Origin: VRUE01 sp963764365
GTDB lineage: Bacteria > Actinomycetota > Thermoleophilia > Solirubrobacterales > 70-9
Assembly: GCA_963764365.1 (NCBI GenBank)
Contig: CAVXSI010000020.1
Location: forward strand, 124,001-188,000
Direction of reading: 5' to 3'
Length of the DNA stretch: 64,000 nt
A program made the translations under genes and the position numbers. Below are positions 1 through 7,610 of the stretch, piece by piece. The notes under the pieces are model-generated. The model made no database searches. It worked only from the letters and a program-made list of their open reading frames with translations, and was not told the DNA's origin. The first letter of the stretch is position 1; every line of letters starts with the position of its first letter.

Positions 1-909
1 CCGCTGTTCCACTCCTGGGGCTTCCTCCACTTCGTGATCGGCCTGCCGACCGCCTCGACGATCGTGCTGCGGCGGCGCTTCGACCCCGAGGAGACGCTGC
101 GGGCGGCACAGGAGCAGCGAGCCGAGGTCCTGGCGATGGTGCCGGTGATGGTCCAGCGCATCCTCCAGCTGCCGGCCGAGACCCTCGACTCCTACGACCT
201 CTCCTCGCTGCGCATCACGGCGCTGTCGGGCTCGGCGCTGCCGGGCGAGATGGCGATCGAGTGGATGGACCGATTCGGCGACACGATCTACAACCTCTAC
301 GGCTCGACCGAGGTCGCCTACGCGACCGTCGCCACCCCCGAAGACCTCCGCGCCGCCCCCGGAACCGCTGGGAGGCCGCCGCGCGGGACGGTGGTGCGGA
401 TCTACGACGAGGAGGGTCGGCCGGCGCCGCCGGGCGAGGTCGGGCGGATCTTCGTCGGCAACGAGATGTCCTTCGAGGGCTACACCGGCGGCGGCGGCAA
501 AGAGGCGATCGACGGGCTGCTCTCCAGCGGCGACGTCGGCCATTTCGATTCCGCCGGACGCCTCTTCGTCGACGGCCGCGACGACGAGATGATCGTCTCC
601 GGCGGTGAGAATGTCTTTCCGCGCGAGGTCGAGGACCTGCTCGCGGACCACGAGGGAGTGCTCGAGGTGGCGGTGATCGGCGTCGCGGACGAGGAGTTCG
701 GCCAGCGGCTGAAGGCCTTCGTCGTCGCTGCGGCCGGGGCCGAGGTGTCCCCCGGGGATCTGAAGGCGCACGTGAAGGCGCACCTCGCCGGCTACAAGGC
801 GCCACGCGAAGTCGAGTTCATGGACGAGCTTCCGCGCAACGCGAGCGGCAAGATCCTGAAGCGGGAACTGGGCGGACGGCCGAGCACCGATTCCCGCGCC
901 CGCGGCTGA
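1..909 (+). CDS. Acyl-CoA synthetase / AMP-dependent ligase, C-terminal part (5' end outside window)
   Basis: The open frame is already running at base 1, so the gene begins upstream of the window; about 302 residues are visible. It belongs to the ANL superfamily, which activates a carboxylic acid to an acyl-adenylate and then to a CoA thioester. Visible motifs are YNLYGSTEVAYAT (about window residues 97-109, motif A5), a SSGDVGHFD stretch near 175-183 (A7, the ribose-binding Asp), GRDDEMIVSGGENVFPREVE (A8 hinge) and the C-terminal RNASGKILKREL with the A10 catalytic Lys near residue 284. The substrate cannot be assigned, but the many acyl-CoA dehydrogenases nearby favour a fatty acyl ligase. 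It ends with TGA, about 100 bp before the next gene. Confidence 0.9.
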   Translation, partial: PLFHSWGFLHFVIGLPTASTIVLRRRFDPEETLRAAQEQRAEVLAMVPVMVQRILQLPAETLDSYDLSSLRITALSGSALPGEMAIEWMDRFGDTIYNLYGSTEVAYATVATPEDLRAAPGTAGRPPRGTVVRIYDEEGRPAPPGEVGRIFVGNEMSFEGYTGGGGKEAIDGLLSSGDVGHFDSAGRLFVDGRDDEMIVSGGENVFPREVEDLLADHEGVLEVAVIGVADEEFGQRLKAFVVAAAGAEVSPGDLKAHVKAHLAGYKAPREVEFMDELPRNASGKILKRELGGRPSTDSRARG

Positions 910-1011
910 CGCGAACGCGGCAATCGGGGCGGTCCATCCGGCCGATTCCTTTCCGCTAATTGCGGACTCTCTGCCGGCGTTGCTTCCGAGCCGGGTAGTA
1001 GCTTGCGGCGA

Positions 1012-1866
1012 ATGGGCGAGCCTGCCGTCAAGTTGCATGCTGTAACGGAGGCGACCGAGGAGATGCGCGGCGTTGCCGAGCAGGCTCTTGAGTGGGTGAG
1101 AGTGAGCGAGGCGCGAGTTGCCGCGGCCGAGCAGGGCCGGGCCGAGGTGAAGGAGCGGGCCAGGGCGGCGCTGGCCAAGATGGCCGAGCAGGGCCGCGAG
1201 CGGATTGCGAGCGAGCGCGCGGGTCGCCGCAAGGCCGAGGTCCGGGCGGCCCGGGCCGAGGATGGCAAGCTGCGCTCCGAGCAGGCGTTCGAGCGAGGGC
1301 AGAAGCGGGCCGAGGCCGACCGCGAGGCGCTGACCACGCAGATGGCCGCTCAGAAGGCGCAGGCCGACCAGACGATGGAAGCGGCGGTGAAGCAGACCGA
1401 AGCGCAGGCATCCCAGCGCACCCGCGAGGTGCTCGAGAACGCCCAGCAGGAGGCGGATCGGCGCGTCGCCGCCGCCGAGCAGCGGGCCGCCGAGGCCGAG
1501 GCCAGGGCGGCCGAGGCGCATGAGATCGCGGTCCGGCTCGAGGCCGAGATCGAGGAGCGGGTGATGCAGGGCACCGAGGACGTGCGCCGCGAGTCCGGGG
1601 AGCGGGTCCGCCGGCTGGTGGAGAAGGTCGAAGGCGAGGCCGAGGAGAAGGCGCGGGTTCGGGCCGAGGAGCAGCTGCAGGCTGAGTCGGCGCGGATCCG
1701 CGGCCAGGCCGAGCAGCGCGAGCAGCGGTTGCGGCGGGCAGCCGAGGATGAGATCAAGGCTTCTGCGAAGCGGGCCCGGCGCGAGGTGCTGGCGGCGGCC
1801 GACGAGACCGCGCCCGAGTGGGCGCGCACTGAGGCCCCCTCCGGGGCGGGCTACAGGACGTTCTAG
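1012..1866 (+). CDS. Coiled-coil protein of unknown function
   Basis: About 284 residues made almost entirely of Ala, Glu, Arg, Gln and Lys in long heptad-like runs such as AAEQRAAEAEARAAEAHEIA. This predicts one continuous coiled coil from about residue 25 to 265, with no membrane segment or catalytic motif. A TTG at 1003 is in frame, but ATG at 1012 is the simpler start; no strong ribosome-binding site is visible for either. The stop at 1866 is 13 bp before cysS, so the two are probably co-transcribed. It resembles DivIVA/filament-type or SMC-like coiled coils only in composition, so no function is claimed. Confidence 0.7.
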   Translation: MGEPAVKLHAVTEATEEMRGVAEQALEWVRVSEARVAAAEQGRAEVKERARAALAKMAEQGRERIASERAGRRKAEVRAARAEDGKLRSEQAFERGQKRAEADREALTTQMAAQKAQADQTMEAAVKQTEAQASQRTREVLENAQQEADRRVAAAEQRAAEAEARAAEAHEIAVRLEAEIEERVMQGTEDVRRESGERVRRLVEKVEGEAEEKARVRAEEQLQAESARIRGQAEQREQRLRRAAEDEIKASAKRARREVLAAADETAPEWARTEAPSGAGYRTF

Positions 1867-1879
1867 CATCCCCGCGGCC

Positions 1880-3331
1880 ATGCGGGAGGTGCGGATCAAG
1901 GACACGCTGACGGGGGGGCTCGTCGCCCTGGACTCAGAAGCTGAGGTTGGGATCTATGCGTGCGGGCCGACGGTGTATAGCCGGGTCCATATCGGCAATG
2001 CACGGCCGTTTGTGATCTTCTCGCTGCTTTCTCGATTCCTCAAGTCGGAGGGGTATCGGGCGAAGCTGGTGATCAACGTCACCGACATCAACGACAAGAT
2101 CTACGATGCGGCCAGGGTCAACTCGGAGCCATCGGAGGATTTTGCCCGGCGGATGACCGCCGCCTATTTCGAGGACACCGACCGATTGGGGCTTGGTCGT
2201 CCCGACGCGGAGCCGCTGGCGACGGAGACGATCGACGGGATCGTCGGGTTGATCGCCGAGCTGGTGGATTCGGGGCACGCCTACGAGTCCGGTGGCGACG
2301 TCTACTTCCGGGTGCGGAGCTTCGAGGGGTACGGGAAGCTTTCGAACCGGCGCACCGAGGAGATGGATCAGGGGGAGGAGACCGGGTCCGAGTCGCTCAA
2401 GGAGAGCCCGCTCGACTTCGCGCTCTGGAAGGCGCACAAGCAGGGCGAGGACTCGTCCTGGGACTCGCCCTGGGGCCCCGGTCGACCCGGCTGGCATATC
2501 GAGTGCTCGGCGATGGCGGAGGCGGAGCTCGGTCCGTCATTCGCGATCCACGGCGGCGGTTCGGACCTGGTCTTTCCCCACCATGAGAACGAGATCGCCC
2601 AGTCCGAGGCCGCCGGACGGCCATTCGCCCGGGTCTGGATGCACAACGGGATGATCGAGACCGACGCGGCGAAGATGTCGAAGTCGGAGGGAAACATCTT
2701 CCAGCTCTCCGAGGCGCTCGACCGATACGGGCGCGAGGCGGTCGTCGCCTACCTGATCTCCGGCCACTACCGCCAGCCGCTGGCCTTCGACGAGGAGCGG
2801 ATGGAGCAGGCCGCGGCGCGGGTCGAGCGGTTGCGCAACTTCTTCCGCGAGCACCCACCGGCTCGCGGGGACGTGCCGGAAGTTAGCCACCATATTGGGC
2901 GGTCAAGTCCCGGTACGTCCGATGAAGGGGGGTTTGCGGCGGCGCGGGCTAGTGCGTTTCGGGATGCGCTTGCCGACGACTTCAACACGCCGCGGGCGAT
3001 CGCCGAGGTCTTCGAGCTGGTCGGCGAAGCCAACCGCGAGAACATCCCCGGCGCGCCCGAGGCGGTGTACGAGATGCTCGAGCTGCTCGGGCTCGGCTCG
3101 CTGACGACGGAGAAGGCCGCCGAAGGCGAGGCGGCGCTCACGGCCAGGATCGCGCTTGAAGCGCGCGGGGAAGCGGCATCGCCGGAAGGTCTGCTCGCCG
3201 AGCGCGAGGAGGCGCGGGCGGCCAGGGATTTCGAGCGAGCGGATCAGATCCGCGACCGGCTGGCCGAGCTGGGCTGGGAGGTCCGCGACTCGGCCGACGG
3301 CCCCCGCCTGGTTCCCCGAGAGCGCCTGTGA
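1880..3331 (+). CDS. cysS: Cysteinyl-tRNA synthetase with an in-frame palindromic insertion
   Basis: 483 residues, class I aminoacyl-tRNA synthetase that charges tRNA-Cys in the cytosol. CGPTVYSRVHIGN carries the zinc-ligand Cys28 and the HIGH-like HIGN motif (37-40). Further zinc ligands are the Cys of HIECS (about 208) and the His/Glu of FPHHENE (about 233-238). KMSKSEGN (about 266) is the KMSKS loop. ATG at 1880 gives the usual N-terminus; longer in-frame extensions upstream lack family similarity. Residues 331-347 (DVPEVSHHIGRSSPGTS) are encoded exactly by a 51-bp palindrome that is repeated elsewhere in the window between genes. It lies between the catalytic core and the helical tRNA-binding domain (ALADDFNTP follows), a loop likely to tolerate insertion. 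The TGA stop lies in the arm of another repeat (R100). Confidence 0.95.
   Translation: MREVRIKDTLTGGLVALDSEAEVGIYACGPTVYSRVHIGNARPFVIFSLLSRFLKSEGYRAKLVINVTDINDKIYDAARVNSEPSEDFARRMTAAYFEDTDRLGLGRPDAEPLATETIDGIVGLIAELVDSGHAYESGGDVYFRVRSFEGYGKLSNRRTEEMDQGEETGSESLKESPLDFALWKAHKQGEDSSWDSPWGPGRPGWHIECSAMAEAELGPSFAIHGGGSDLVFPHHENEIAQSEAAGRPFARVWMHNGMIETDAAKMSKSEGNIFQLSEALDRYGREAVVAYLISGHYRQPLAFDEERMEQAAARVERLRNFFREHPPARGDVPEVSHHIGRSSPGTSDEGGFAAARASAFRDALADDFNTPRAIAEVFELVGEANRENIPGAPEAVYEMLELLGLGSLTTEKAAEGEAALTARIALEARGEAASPEGLLAEREEARAARDFERADQIRDRLAELGWEVRDSADGPRLVPRERL
2870..2920. repeat. P51 palindromic element, copy 1, inside cysS
   Basis: 51 bp running from GACGTGCCGG to GGTACGTCC, an imperfect palindrome centred on CATATTGGG. 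It matches copies at 23616, 33255 and 63617 over most of its length. Being 51 bp it occupies 17 codons (331-347 of cysS) without changing frame. The codons inside (GTT, CAT, ATT, TCA, AGT) are AT-richer than those preferred in neighbouring genes, which supports insertion. Confidence 0.85.
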
Positions 3332-3414
3332 CCGGCGCACGTCGGCTTCCTCGCTCGCTCGCGTGCGGCGTGCGCCACGCTCCCCGCCGGTTCGATCCGC
3401 CAGGCCACCGGCGC
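3322..3414. repeat. R100 repeat, copy 1 (between cysS and rlmB)
   Basis: The outer stem GCGCCTGTGACC (3322-3333) pairs imperfectly with GGCCACCGGCGC (3403-3414). The left arm contains the last codons and the TGA stop (3329-3331) of cysS. The inner core (CCGGCGCACGTCGGC, CTCGCTCGCGTGC, GCCACGCTCCC) is shared with copies at 19750, 50551 and 57722, although this copy is the most diverged. The rlmB start is 8 bp beyond the element. Confidence 0.7.
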
Positions 3415-3422
3415 TTGCGACC

Positions 3423-4070
3423 GTGAACTCGATCTACGGCAAACGGCCGGTGGAGGAGGCGGAACGAGGCAGGCGGCGAGTTCTGCGGGTCTGGCGCTCT
3501 CCCGAGACTTCCACCGCCGAGCTGGAGCGGCTCTGCGGAACGCCCGACCACCAGGGCGTCGTGGCCGAGGTCGATCCCTATCCGTATGCCGATCGCAACG
3601 CGCTGCTGCGGCGCGAGGACGCGCTGATCCTCGCTCTCGACCAGGTCCAGGACCCGCGCAACCTCGGGGCGATCTGCCGCTCGGCCGAGTTCGCCGGCGC
3701 CGCCGGCGTCGTCGTCCCCGAGCGGCGCGCGGCTGAGGTGACGGCCGCGGCCTGCAAGGCGTCGGCGGGGGCGGTCGAGCACCTCGACGTAGCCCGCGCC
3801 CGCAACCTGGCCGACTGGCTGGCCGAGGCGAAGCAGGCCGGCTTCTGGATCTGGGGCGCCGACGCCGGCGCCGAGCAGGCGCCCTGGCAGGTCGACCTCG
3901 GCGGGCCGACGGTGCTGGTCCTCGGCGGCGAGGGGAAGGGGATCCGGCCGCGGGTCGCCGCCGCCTGCGACGGCCTGGTCGCGCTGCCCGGCCGCGGGGC
4001 CGTCGACTCGCTCAACGTCTCCGCCGCCACCGCGGCGCTGCTCTTCGAGGCCGTCCGCCAACGCGGCTGA
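3423..4070 (+). CDS. rlmB: TrmH/SpoU-family RNA 2'-O-ribose methyltransferase (RlmB-type)
   Basis: 215 residues starting with GTG at 3423 (VNSIYGKRPVEEA). This is a trefoil-knot SPOUT methyltransferase using S-adenosylmethionine to methylate a ribose 2'-OH, most likely G2251 of 23S rRNA by family. Motif 1 is LDQVQDPRNLGAICRSAEFAG (near residue 71, with the catalytic Arg/Asn region), motif 2 is VLGGEGKGIRP (near 165) and motif 3 is VDSLNVSAATA (near 193). The N-terminal L30e-like substrate domain is short but present. A cysS-rlmB neighbourhood is common in actinobacteria. An R100 repeat separates the two genes, so co-transcription is not certain. No good ribosome-binding site is visible; the start rests on homology of the N-terminus (SIYG). 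Confidence 0.88.
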   Translation: MNSIYGKRPVEEAERGRRRVLRVWRSPETSTAELERLCGTPDHQGVVAEVDPYPYADRNALLRREDALILALDQVQDPRNLGAICRSAEFAGAAGVVVPERRAAEVTAAACKASAGAVEHLDVARARNLADWLAEAKQAGFWIWGADAGAEQAPWQVDLGGPTVLVLGGEGKGIRPRVAAACDGLVALPGRGAVDSLNVSAATAALLFEAVRQRG

Positions 4071-4165
4071 GCCGCGCGGTCGATTCCGACCGGGTCAGGG
4101 GGCAAAAGTCCGGCTGCGGGGCCGGTAGCAACTGCAACGGCGGTTGCACGAACGCCAGTTCGGGG
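4071..4165. other. Non-coding gap after rlmB with one hairpin
   Basis: No gene is visible here. TGCAAC-GGCG-GTTGCA at 4133-4148 forms a perfect 6-bp stem with a tetraloop, 63 bp after the rlmB stop. It has no U-tract, so it is only a possible terminator. Confidence 0.35.
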
Positions 4166-4194
4166 TTGACAGAACTCCGCGCGGCGGTAAGACT
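4166..4194 (+). promoter_or_regulatory. Promoter of the SigH-like sigma gene
   Basis: A perfect -35 hexamer TTGACA lies at 4166-4171, followed after 16-17 bp by TAAGAC/AAGACT near 4188-4194 as the -10. It is the best housekeeping-type promoter in the window. It predicts a leader of roughly 110 nt before the GTG at 4310, in contrast to the leaderless pattern of many neighbours. Confidence 0.6.
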
Positions 4195-4215
4195 AACGCG
4201 CGAATAAAGGGTGAA

Positions 4216-4268
4216 CCTCAGCTTGAGTCTGAGGATGCCCAGTCAATAGAGGCGCCTCAGGGGAGGTA
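4216..4268 (+). promoter_or_regulatory. Structured 5' leader with alternative hairpins
   Basis: CCTCAG (4216-4221), CTGAGG (4229-4234) and CCTCAG (4255-4260) can form two mutually exclusive stems, 1:2 or 2:3. The third segment directly adjoins a Shine-Dalgarno-like GGGGAGGT. A tiny frame, ATG-CCC-AGT-CAA-TAG, starts inside the second segment's loop. The layout is attenuator- or riboswitch-like, but it matches no class I recognise. Confidence 0.4.
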
Positions 4269-4309
4269 AACGGCGCCACGACCCTTCATCTCGAAAAGGA
4301 GAAGGATCT

Positions 4310-5020
4310 GTGGCTCTATCTACGCCTAAGCAGGAATTTCGGCTTCCGACCGGGCGCTTGAACGGCTCCACCCGCCCACTCGAAAATAACCCTCAACCTG
4401 AGCTTGATGACCACTACCTGGTTGCCCTGGCGAAGGACGGCCGGACGGATGCCTACGACGCGATCGTCCGCCGCTACCGTGGCTTCGTCCGCCTCAAGGC
4501 CTCCTCGTACTTCCTGCTCGGAGGGGAGAGCGACGACCTGATCCAGGAAGGCCTGCTCGGCCTCTACAAGGCGGTTCGCGACTACCGCAGTGACCGCGAG
4601 TCGAGCTTCCGCAGCTTCGCCGAGCTCTGCATCACCCGCCAGATCATCACCGCGGTGAAGACCGCGACCCGCAACAAGCACACGCCGCTCAACCAGTACG
4701 TCTCGTTCAGCCAGACCCCGGCCGCGGCGGGCGAATCCGACACCACCCTCGACGAGATCCTTCCCGGCCCGTCGGTCTCCGACCCGGTCCACCAGGTGAT
4801 CGCGACCGAAGAGCTGTCGAGCCTCGTCTCCTGCCTCTCCGGCACCTCCGGCGTGCTCTCCGACCTGGAGAGCAGCGTCCTCTCGCTCTACCTCGACGGC
4901 CACTCCTACGAGGCGACCGCCGAGCGGCTCGAGTGCGACACGAAGACCGTCGACAACGCTCTGCAGCGGGTCAAGCGGAAGGTGGCGGCGCACCTCGATT
5001 CGCGGGAGGTTCCGGCTTGA
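4310..5020 (+). CDS. Spo0H/SigH-like sigma-70 family RNA polymerase sigma factor
   Basis: 236 residues beginning with GTG at 4310, with AAGGAG at 4296-4301 (8-nt spacing). Region 2 spans about residues 33-115: YRGFVRLKASSYFLLGGES, DDLIQEGLLGLYKAVRDY, then SSFRSFAELCITRQIITAVK and ATRNKHTPLNQYVS. This is strikingly close to the pattern of Bacillus SigH (Spo0H), including the FAELCITRQIITA block. Region 4 (about 185-232) contains LYLDGHSYEATAERLECDTK and VDNALQRVKRK, the helix-turn-helix that reads the -35 element. It directs core polymerase to alternative promoters; the regulon is unknown. The gene has its own TTGACA promoter and a structured leader. The stop lies a few bases before LIR-a copy 1, facing a convergent gene. 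Confidence 0.85.
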   Translation: MALSTPKQEFRLPTGRLNGSTRPLENNPQPELDDHYLVALAKDGRTDAYDAIVRRYRGFVRLKASSYFLLGGESDDLIQEGLLGLYKAVRDYRSDRESSFRSFAELCITRQIITAVKTATRNKHTPLNQYVSFSQTPAAAGESDTTLDEILPGPSVSDPVHQVIATEELSSLVSCLSGTSGVLSDLESSVLSLYLDGHSYEATAERLECDTKTVDNALQRVKRKVAAHLDSREVPA

Positions 5021-5025
5021 GGGCC

Positions 5026-5158
5026 GAACCCCGTAGGGAACGATCCCGGTAGGGGTTCCACTTAACTTTTTCCGAAGGCAGTAAACCGCCGTCCGAGATC
5101 CGTCTTTCGGAAAAAGTACAAGACGTTCCACCCCTACCGGGATCGTTCCCGCAGGTTC
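5026..5158. repeat. LIR-a long inverted repeat, copy 1 (convergent gene junction)
   Basis: Outer arms GAACC...GGTTC flank the nearly perfect arms GGGAACGATCCCGGTAGGGGT (5036-5056, with its complement at 5130-5150). Inside these the two arms differ in a fixed way: one reads CACTTAACTTTTT, the other (complement) GTCTTGTACTTTTT. A shorter CCGAA/TTCGG stem encloses the loop. The element fills the whole space between the stop codons of two convergent genes. It may act as a bidirectional terminator, but it has no simple hairpin-plus-U-tract form. Confidence 0.8.
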
Positions 5159-6308
5159 AGTCGGTAGCTGGGGGAGCTGGGGCCGACTCGACCTCGTAGG
5201 TGAGGAAGTCGCTGAGCGCGGTAAGGAACGATGCTGGGTTGAATGCTTGGGCAGGGGCGAGGGCGCCCGTGCGGTCGAAGCTGGGTGAGGCGGCGAGCAT
5301 TGCGCCGTGGGCGAGGCTGGCGGCGGTGAGGCCGTAGACGTCGGCGCCGCGCACGGCGCCCCGGCGCACCCGATCGCCGGACCGGGCCTCGCAGGAGACG
5401 ACGAACCTCGACGCCCTGCGCGCGCTCTCGCTCGGGGCAGCCGGCAGGCGCCGGACCAGGGCGCCCGTCGCGCCGCGCACCGGCCCGACCCGCATCGCCA
5501 GTCCCAGCAGCGGGGTCGCGGCGGCCAGCAGCCCCGTCATCCGCGGCGGCACCGCCATGCCGCTGAGCATCGTCCGCACCTTCGCCGTCTCGACGTGGCA
5601 CGGGACGGTGATCTGCTCGCCGGCCGGGTAGCGCAGCGTCGACTTCTCGCCGACCGGCTCCGGGAAGTCCCACCTGCCGCCGCTTGCGCCCCGCGGGGCC
5701 GGGCGCCGGGCGCCCCCGTCCCAGACGACGTCGCCTCCGCGCATGATCTCCAGCGCCGAGAGCGCCGTTCCGTGGGTCGGGGCGAAGCCGTCGACGTGGT
5801 AGGCGATCGCAATCTCCTCCAGCGGTCCCATCCCCGCCGCGGTCAGGGCGGCGAGCAGGTCGCCCGGCGCGTAGTCGAAGCCCATCCCGGGAACCAGCGC
5901 CGCCCCTCGCGAAGCGGCCCGCTCGCCGTAGCGGTCGAAGGCGAGCGCGATGAACGGCTGCTCGCCGGTCGTGTCGAGGTAGTGGGTGCCGGTCTCCGCG
6001 GCGGCGGCGAGCAGCGGCTCGCCGTACAGCGTGAACGGGCCGGCGCAGGCGACGACCGCGGCGCAGGGCTCGAGCAGCTCGCGCAGGGCGGACGGGTCGT
6101 CGAGATGGGCGAGGGCGACCGGCACGCCGCCGAGCTGCCGCGAGAGCGCCTCGAGCTTGGCGCCGTCGCGGCCGGCGAGGACGAAGTCGGCGCCGCGCTC
6201 AAGCAGCTCGCGCGCGATCAGCCCGCCGGTGAACCCGGTCGCCCCGTAGACCGCGATCGGCCCGCTCCGGCTCGCCGCCGCCGCCGCCGGTTTGGCGTTC
6301 GCTGCCAT
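5157..6308 (-). CDS. Saccharopine dehydrogenase-like NAD(P)-binding oxidoreductase
   Basis: 383 residues from ATG at 6308. The N-terminal Rossmann fold has GPIAVYGATGFTGGLIAREL (about residues 16-35), then AGRDGAKLEALSRQLGG and a cofactor-proximal VVACAGPFTLYGEPLL. This is the pattern of the saccharopine dehydrogenase / trans-acting enoyl reductase family, several of which act in lipid biosynthesis. The substrate is not deducible. The start is supported by TACCGT (6315-6320) 6 nt upstream of the ATG, fitting a leaderless transcript. A frame continues upstream to a TTG at 6458, but those residues look non-family. The gene ends convergently against LIR-a copy 1. Confidence 0.75.
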   Translation of the reverse strand: MAANAKPAAAAASRSGPIAVYGATGFTGGLIARELLERGADFVLAGRDGAKLEALSRQLGGVPVALAHLDDPSALRELLEPCAAVVACAGPFTLYGEPLLAAAAETGTHYLDTTGEQPFIALAFDRYGERAASRGAALVPGMGFDYAPGDLLAALTAAGMGPLEEIAIAYHVDGFAPTHGTALSALEIMRGGDVVWDGGARRPAPRGASGGRWDFPEPVGEKSTLRYPAGEQITVPCHVETAKVRTMLSGMAVPPRMTGLLAAATPLLGLAMRVGPVRGATGALVRRLPAAPSESARRASRFVVSCEARSGDRVRRGAVRGADVYGLTAASLAHGAMLAASPSFDRTGALAPAQAFNPASFLTALSDFLTYEVESAPAPPATD

Positions 6309-6489
6309 CCGCGCACGGTAGCGGCCCCGGAGGCTTCTAGCCGCGCGGACCGCCACGACCGCCGGATCGACCGGCTGGAGCAGGGCGCGGCCCGTCGGCA
6401 GGATCCCGAACCTCGCCGCGCCGGCGTAGGAAGAGAGGGTCGAACGTGAAATCGGCAAGCGCCGCGCCGGATAGGCCTATGCGCCCGCG
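6309..6489. other. Intergenic gap with ATAGGCCTAT palindrome
   Basis: 181 bp between two minus-strand genes. It holds the putative -10 TACCGT of the downstream gene (6315-6320) and a perfect 10-bp palindrome ATAGGCCTAT at 6471-6480, just below the stop of the upstream gene. No open frame here looks real. Confidence 0.4.
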
Positions 6490-7503
6490 TCAGGGCTGAC
6501 GCCGCACGTCGGCGAGCACGTAGTCGAGCAGCTCGCGGCCGTGGTCGGAGGCGACGGCGATGTCGTCCGCGGCTATGCGGGCGCGGTGCAGGGACTGCAT
6601 GCGGAGGACGTCGCCGTCGGTGCGGTTGTTGGGGAAGACGCCGGCGTAGGAGACGCCGAGGCGCTCGAGGTGGTCGGCGAGCAGGGCGGTCGCCGGATCC
6701 TCCAGCGGCAGGTCGAGGTAGACGGCGTCGAGGCAGCGGCGGTGGAAGAGGTGGTGGCGCTCGGCTGCGACGGCGGCCTCGAGGTCCGCGCCGGGGGCGT
6801 GGGCGGTGATCAGCGCCAGGTTGTGGTCGGCGTCGACCTCGACGTGCAGCTCGGTCCGCTCGCGCAGCTCCACCCCCGGCGGGGGATCGGCCAGCGTCCC
6901 GCGCAGCTCGCACAGCTCCAGCGTCTGCTTGACGATGTCGTGGTGCCGCTCCGGCGCGTAGACGGGGCGCTCGTGCCCGTCGTTCAGCCTCGCGTAGAAC
7001 AGCGCCGCCGACTGGCGGCGCGGCCGTCGCTCGCCCGCCGCGTCGTTGGACACCGAGGCCGGGATCCAGCCGAGCAGGAAGCCGGTCTCGTGGGCGCCCA
7101 GCTCGAGGTTCGCCCGCTCGCTGTACGGGTGCGCCGCGGTCGCCTCGCTGTACATGCCGGCGAGGCCGCGCGCGGCCGCCCAGTCCATCAGGTGGCGCTT
7201 GGTCCGGGTGAAGATGTGTCGGCCGCGGGCGATCGGCATCGTCACCGCCTGGCCCGAGTGGCCGACCGCGTCGCCGGCCGCGGCGAGGCTCATCCCCTCG
7301 TGGCAGAGCAGCTCGCCCGCCTCGGACTCGGCGACGAAGGAGACATAGGTGCCGGCGGCGATTCGCTCCGCGACCTCGGCCGCGTCGTAGACCCAGCGGG
7401 CGTCGTAGCTGTCCCCGTAGGCGATCCGGATCGCCTCGCTGACCAGGTGCGCCTCATCTGGCAGCAGGTACCGGAAAGCAGACTTCACTCGTGCCGGAGC
7501 CAT
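6490..7503 (-). CDS. GNAT-like acyltransferase domain protein
   Basis: 337 residues from ATG at 7503. The N-terminal half looks like a GNAT fold: RYLLPDEAHLVSEAIRIAYGDSY is followed by strands ending in GQAVTMPIARGRHIFTRTKR, an acetyl-CoA-loop-like segment, and GLAGMYSEATAAHPYSERAN. The C-terminal half holds a second domain with HVEVDADHNLALITAH and YLDLPLEDPATALLADHLER, typical of two-domain regulatory GNAT-like proteins. The substrate is unknown. TATAGA lies 11 nt upstream of the ATG. It is divergent from tRNA-Thr, 28 bp away. Confidence is moderate for the fold and low for the role. Confidence 0.55.
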   Translation of the reverse strand: MAPARVKSAFRYLLPDEAHLVSEAIRIAYGDSYDARWVYDAAEVAERIAAGTYVSFVAESEAGELLCHEGMSLAAAGDAVGHSGQAVTMPIARGRHIFTRTKRHLMDWAAARGLAGMYSEATAAHPYSERANLELGAHETGFLLGWIPASVSNDAAGERRPRRQSAALFYARLNDGHERPVYAPERHHDIVKQTLELCELRGTLADPPPGVELRERTELHVEVDADHNLALITAHAPGADLEAAVAAERHHLFHRRCLDAVYLDLPLEDPATALLADHLERLGVSYAGVFPNNRTDGDVLRMQSLHRARIAADDIAVASDHGRELLDYVLADVRRQP

Positions 7504-7531
7504 CGTTCATGCTCTCTATATTCGGCACCGC

Positions 7532-7604
7532 GCCCGCCTAGCTCAATTGGCAGAGCACCTGGTTTGTAACCAGGAGGTTTCCGGTTCGATTCCGGAGGCG
7601 GGCT
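7532..7604 (+). tRNA. tRNA-Thr (anticodon UGU)
   Basis: 73 nt form a full cloverleaf. The acceptor stem is GCCCGCC/GGCGGGC, the D arm GCTC-AATTGGCAGA-GC, the anticodon stem CCTGG/CCAGG with loop TTTGTAA (anticodon TGT, reading ACA), and the T arm TCCGG-TTCGATT-CCGGA. The discriminator base is T and CCA is not encoded. Confidence 0.97.
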
Positions 7605-7610
7605 CTCACC

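Noticed and set aside
3322..3414. R100 elements as tRNA or another known structured RNA
   Set aside because: No cloverleaf, no anticodon arm and variable outer stems; the sequence matches no RNA class I recognise.
5026..5158. LIR-a as a plain intrinsic terminator
   Set aside because: The T-runs lie inside the structure rather than after a stem, and one copy (47296) lies upstream of a gene; a termination role remains possible but does not explain the conserved asymmetry.
6309..6458. TTG 6458 as the start of the saccharopine dehydrogenase-like gene
   Set aside because: The extra 50 residues precede the Rossmann fold without family similarity, and a TACCGT hexamer 6 nt before ATG 6308 fits the local promoter pattern.
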